From positions 107,001 to 171,000 of the forward strand of contig NZ_CP115465.1 in assembly GCF_027912535.1 (NCBI RefSeq): a stretch of DNA of 64,000 bases, in the 5' to 3' direction. The position numbers were made by a program, and so were the translations under genes. Below are positions 61,466 to 64,000 of this stretch, piece after piece. The notes below the pieces were generated by a model. The model searched no databases, was not told the DNA's origin, and saw nothing but the letters and a program-made list of their open reading frames with translations. Each line of letters begins with the position of its first letter. Position 1 is the first letter of the stretch. The DNA comes from Brevundimonas sp. NIBR11. Its GTDB lineage: Bacteria > Pseudomonadota > Alphaproteobacteria > Caulobacterales > Caulobacteraceae.

Positions 61466-62497
61466 TCAACGGGCGGTCGAAATGGCTTCGCTGATGCTGG
61501 TGAAACCTTCGGCGCGGACGCGGGCGGCGAGGTCCCGCTTGATCCGGCCGACCAGACCGGGGCCCTCGTAGATCAGGGCGGAATAGATCTGGACGGCGCT
61601 GGCGCCCGCGCGGATGCGGTCCCAGGCGTCCTGGCCCGAGGCGATGCCGCCGACGCCGATCAGGGGGAGGCGACCTTCCGACGCAGCCGCCGCATCCTTG
61701 AGCGCCGCCAGGGCCTTGCCGCGCAAGGGGGCGCCGGACAGGCCGCCGGTCTCGGCACGATCAGGCGAGGTCAGGGATTCGGGGCGGTCCAGGGTGGTGT
61801 TGGAAACGATCAGGGCGTCGATGCGGTGGGCGAGGGCCGCCTCGACGATCATCGCGATCTCCGCCGAAGTCAGGTCGGGGGCGATCTTGAGGAAGACGGG
61901 GGCGGGCGTGGCGCGCGCCTCGTCGATGCGGCCCAGGAGGTCGTCCAGGGCGTCGCGGCCCTGGAGCGCGCGCAGGCCCGGCGTGTTGGGCGAGGAGATG
62001 TTGATGGTGAAATAGTCGCTCAGGCCCGCGAGGCGGCGCAGCCCCGCCACATAGTCGGCGGCCTTGTCTTCCGTATCCTTGTTGGCCCCCAGATTGGCGC
62101 CGACGACGGCCCTGGGGCGGCGGGACAGGTTGTCGGCGAAGGCCTCGAGCCCTGCGTTGTTGAAGCCCATCCGGTTGATGATGGCTCGGTCCTGGGACAG
62201 GCGGAACAGGCGGGGCTTGGGATTGCCGGACTGGGGCATGGGGGTGACCGAGCCGCATTCGACGAAGCCGAAGCCGAGGCGGGACAGCCCGTGTAGGGCC
62301 TCTCCGTTCTTGTCGAGACCGGCGGCGAGGCCGATGGGGTTGGGGAGGTCGAGACCCGCGACACGGGTGCGCAGGACCGGGCCGTCGGCACCGGCGGCGG
62401 GCAGGGGCACGGTTTTCAGGGCCGTGATCGCGAGGCTGTGAGCCGTCTCCGGGTCGAGATTGCGCAGGATCGCCGCGCCCAGGTCCGGGATCGGCAT
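61466..62497 (-). CDS. pyrD: Dihydroorotate dehydrogenase (quinone), class 2
   Basis: A 343-residue class 2 DHODH. The N-terminal amphipathic part (DPETAHSLAITALKT) binds membrane. Then come NPIGLAAGLDKNGEALHGL, FVECGSVTPMPQSGNPKPRLFRL, INRMGFNNAGL, YFTINISSPNTPGLRALQ (catalytic Ser) and GVGGIASGQDAWDRIRAGASAVQIYSALIYEGPGLV. It oxidises dihydroorotate in pyrimidine synthesis, passing electrons to quinone. It overlaps the DUF952 gene by one base, in an operon with it and sixA. Confidence 0.97.
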   Translation of the reverse strand: MPIPDLGAAILRNLDPETAHSLAITALKTVPLPAAGADGPVLRTRVAGLDLPNPIGLAAGLDKNGEALHGLSRLGFGFVECGSVTPMPQSGNPKPRLFRLSQDRAIINRMGFNNAGLEAFADNLSRRPRAVVGANLGANKDTEDKAADYVAGLRRLAGLSDYFTINISSPNTPGLRALQGRDALDDLLGRIDEARATPAPVFLKIAPDLTSAEIAMIVEAALAHRIDALIVSNTTLDRPESLTSPDRAETGGLSGAPLRGKALAALKDAAAASEGRLPLIGVGGIASGQDAWDRIRAGASAVQIYSALIYEGPGLVGRIKRDLAARVRAEGFTSISEAISTAR

Positions 62498-62814
62498 CAG
62501 GCGGGAACCGTGAAGGGTCTGGCTTCGGTCACCGCCGACACCGGAAGGTCGCCGTAGATGTGGGGGAAGCGGGCGCCGCCGCGCGATTCCTCCCAGACGA
62601 CCTTGCCCTCAAGAGCCGCCAGATCGACGGCGAGCAGCATCAGGTTTTGGCGCCCGGCGTAGTGTTTGCGGGCCGTCTCATCCAGCTGTGCGGCGGTCGA
62701 GAGATGAATGTAACCGTCGGCGATATCGACGGCGGACCCGGCATAGACGCCCTCGGCCATGGCCTCGCGCCACTCGGCGGCGTCGATGATCTTGTAGGCG
62801 GTCGTGTCGGTCAT
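62497..62814 (-). CDS. DUF952 family protein
   Basis: A 105-residue protein with the DUF952 pattern (YKIIDAAEWREAMAEGVYAGSAVDIADGYIHLST, QLDETARKHYAGRQNLMLLAVDLAALEGKVVWEESRGGARFPHIYGDLP). Some members are linked to tRNA or glutathione metabolism, but the activity is unknown. It overlaps sixA by four bases and shares one base with pyrD. The order sixA-DUF952-pyrD is common in Caulobacterales. Confidence 0.93.
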   Translation of the reverse strand: MTDTTAYKIIDAAEWREAMAEGVYAGSAVDIADGYIHLSTAAQLDETARKHYAGRQNLMLLAVDLAALEGKVVWEESRGGARFPHIYGDLPVSAVTEARPFTVPA

Positions 62815-63323
62815 TCTTCCGCGCCGCCGCCGAAGGCCTTGGGCGTCAGGAAGCCGTCGTAGGCGCAGCGTCCGGCGACATCGACCTCGAAGATGGCCGC
62901 CGCGCCGGTCGGGAAGCCGCCGGCCATCCGGTCCAGGATCGACGGCGAGGCGGCGCTCTCAGTCAGGTATTCCATGGCCAGAAGCTGGACGCCCGGATTG
63001 TGGGCCATGACCAAGAGGCAGCCGGTCTGATCCTCCAGGTCCTCGACCAGGCGGCGGATGGTGTCGGTCGAGGCGTCGTAGAGCCTGGGCTCGACGCGGA
63101 CCTCCACGTCGCCAAGGGCGTCGTGCATCGTCTCCCAGGTCTGGCGGGTGCGGACGGCGGGCGACACCAGGGCGAGGTCGGGGCGCAGGCCCTTGTCGGC
63201 CAGGATCCGGCCCATCAGGGCGGCGTCGTCGTGGCCGCGCTGGGTCAGGGCGCGGTCGCGGTCGAGGCCGCTTTCGGCCATCCGCTCGGTCTTGGCGTGG
63301 CGCATCAGGATCAGGCGGTGCAT
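62811..63323 (-). CDS. SixA-like histidine phosphatase
   Basis: A 170-residue histidine phosphatase. The RHG-type motif is LILMRHAKTE (His8), with RALTQRGHDDAALMGRIL, LVSPAVRTRQTWE (catalytic Arg) and LLVMAHNPGVQLLA (second catalytic His). SixA dephosphorylates phosphohistidine proteins such as NPr/Hpt in some bacteria; here the link to the PTS-Ntr protein is only speculation. It is 9 bases downstream of the methyltransferase gene on the same strand. Confidence 0.92.
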   Translation of the reverse strand: MHRLILMRHAKTERMAESGLDRDRALTQRGHDDAALMGRILADKGLRPDLALVSPAVRTRQTWETMHDALGDVEVRVEPRLYDASTDTIRRLVEDLEDQTGCLLVMAHNPGVQLLAMEYLTESAASPSILDRMAGGFPTGAAAIFEVDVAGRCAYDGFLTPKAFGGGAEE

Positions 63324-63332
63324 GGCCCGCGC

Positions 63333-64000
63333 TTAGCCGGGTTCGGCGTCTCTATCCACCCTGTGCGTGACGGGACCGCGCGTCACGGGCTGGGGCTGGA
63401 GGCCGGGCGCCCCGGCGCGCACGCGCTGGGCCGAGCCCGAGGGGCGGATTCGGGCGTAGGCCTGCCGCGTGGCTTCCAGCAGGATGACGCCCGCGAACCC
63501 CGGCGCGATACGGCGACCGACCTGTTCGAAGCCGTCGGCCAGACCCAAAAGCGGCGTCCACGGCGGGACGTAGAGGGTCTGGGACCAGGCGGTGGGTTCG
63601 AGCCCTGCCGCCCGCACCAGCCGTTCCAGCTGGCCTCGTGTGAAAGGGCGGCCGTGGCCGAAGGGGGTGGCCTCCGCGCGCGCCCACATCCCGCCCCGCG
63701 CGGCGGCGGCCAGGATGATGCGGCCTGCTGGGGCCAGGGCGCGGACCGCCTCGGTCAGCAGTTGGGCAGGGTCGTCGGATTCCTCCAGCGCATGGACCAG
63801 AAGAACGCGATCGAAGGCGCCGGCCGGGAAGGGAAGGCGCTTGTCGTCGACCAGCAGGGTGCGGTTGCGGCCCACGGCGGGCCAGTGTTCGACCCCCTGT
63901 CCCGAGGGCATGGCGGCGACGACGCGACGCGCGCCGACGAAGGCCTCCAGCCAAGGCGTGGCGTAGCCGATCCCCAGGACATCACAGCCCGGCGCCTCGC
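63333..64000 (-). CDS. SAM-dependent methyltransferase, truncated by window edge
   Basis: The frame stays open to the end of the window, so the true start lies beyond 64000. Visible residues include CDVLGIGYATPWLEAF (motif I, SAM binding), LPFPAGAFDRVLLVHALEESDDPAQLL (motif IV-like), VRALAPAGRIILAAAARGGMWARAE and FTRGQLERLVRAAGLEP. It fits the class I methyltransferase family. An internal ATG at 63911 is in frame but would drop motif I. The substrate is unknown. It heads the operon with sixA, DUF952 and pyrD. Confidence 0.9.
   Translation of the reverse strand, partial: EAPGCDVLGIGYATPWLEAFVGARRVVAAMPSGQGVEHWPAVGRNRTLLVDDKRLPFPAGAFDRVLLVHALEESDDPAQLLTEAVRALAPAGRIILAAAARGGMWARAEATPFGHGRPFTRGQLERLVRAAGLEPTAWSQTLYVPPWTPLLGLADGFEQVGRRIAPGFAGVILLEATRQAYARIRPSGSAQRVRAGAPGLQPQPVTRGPVTHRVDRDAEPG

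Overview
The window is high-GC chromosomal DNA of an alphaproteobacterium, most likely Caulobacterales and probably Brevundimonas-like. This rests on gene content: a class II AroA, an Hsp20-DUF1150 pair, a FYDLN_acid protein, the ctaC-D-B-G-E oxidase cluster, an imuA-imuB-dnaE2 cassette and many TonB receptors. The genus is an inference. No rRNA, CRISPR array, prophage or insertion sequence was seen. Two tRNAs are present, Leu(CAG) and Ala(GGC).

Layout. 0-6.3 kb: the 3' end of an OmpA-type porin with a run of 29 prolines, a KpsS-like capsule protein, a DegT sugar aminotransferase, a small membrane protein, a YiaD-like OmpA lipoprotein and a 2-oxoglutarate oxygenase. 6.3-17.6 kb: an NDUFA9-like protein, tRNA-Leu, rnd-lptC-lptA-lptB, then an insert (AraC regulator, two IPTL-CTERM surface proteins, one small ORF), then rpoN-hpf-ptsN and the heat-shock pair. 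17.7-21.6 kb: a type I secretion ABC transporter and adaptor, tRNA-Ala and the FYDLN protein. 21.7-27 kb: aroA, a small membrane protein, cmk, rpsA, ihfB and mscL. 27-34 kb: a GNAT-like protein and the SOS mutagenesis cassette. 34-42 kb: a POT peptide transporter, two tandem TonB-dependent receptors, a membrane-anchored protein and a TraB/GumN protein. 42.5-47.4 kb: a lower-GC lamin-tail IPTL-CTERM protein, tldD, and a PadR-DUF1700-DUF2807 operon. 47.6-57.8 kb: cytochrome c oxidase structural and assembly genes, continuing into SURF1, an M16 protease, a RimJ-type acetyltransferase and a GEDEF-EAL phosphodiesterase. 57.8-64 kb: yqgE, a peroxiredoxin, an orphan vsr, a hybrid histidine kinase, pyrD, DUF952, sixA and a truncated methyltransferase.

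How the genes fit together. The Lpt proteins export LPS. RpoN, HPF and PtsN form the usual nitrogen and ribosome-hibernation block. AroA, Cmk and RpsA are housekeeping. ImuA, ImuB and DnaE2 carry out SOS translesion synthesis behind a LexA box. The oxidase cluster builds an aa3-type terminal oxidase, with heme O synthase, copper chaperone and SURF1.

Most notable signals: the IPTL-CTERM island splitting lptB from rpoN, with a shared upstream block and a structured leader; the LexA box lying on both the -10 element and the first start codon of imuA; a 31-bp block shared by the two TonB receptor promoters; a palindromic operator inside the PadR promoter; a probable CTG start for the M16 protease; and a nested inverted repeat containing the vsr start codon. 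Nothing here proves a new defence or mobile system. The IPTL-CTERM island is the best candidate for something undescribed.
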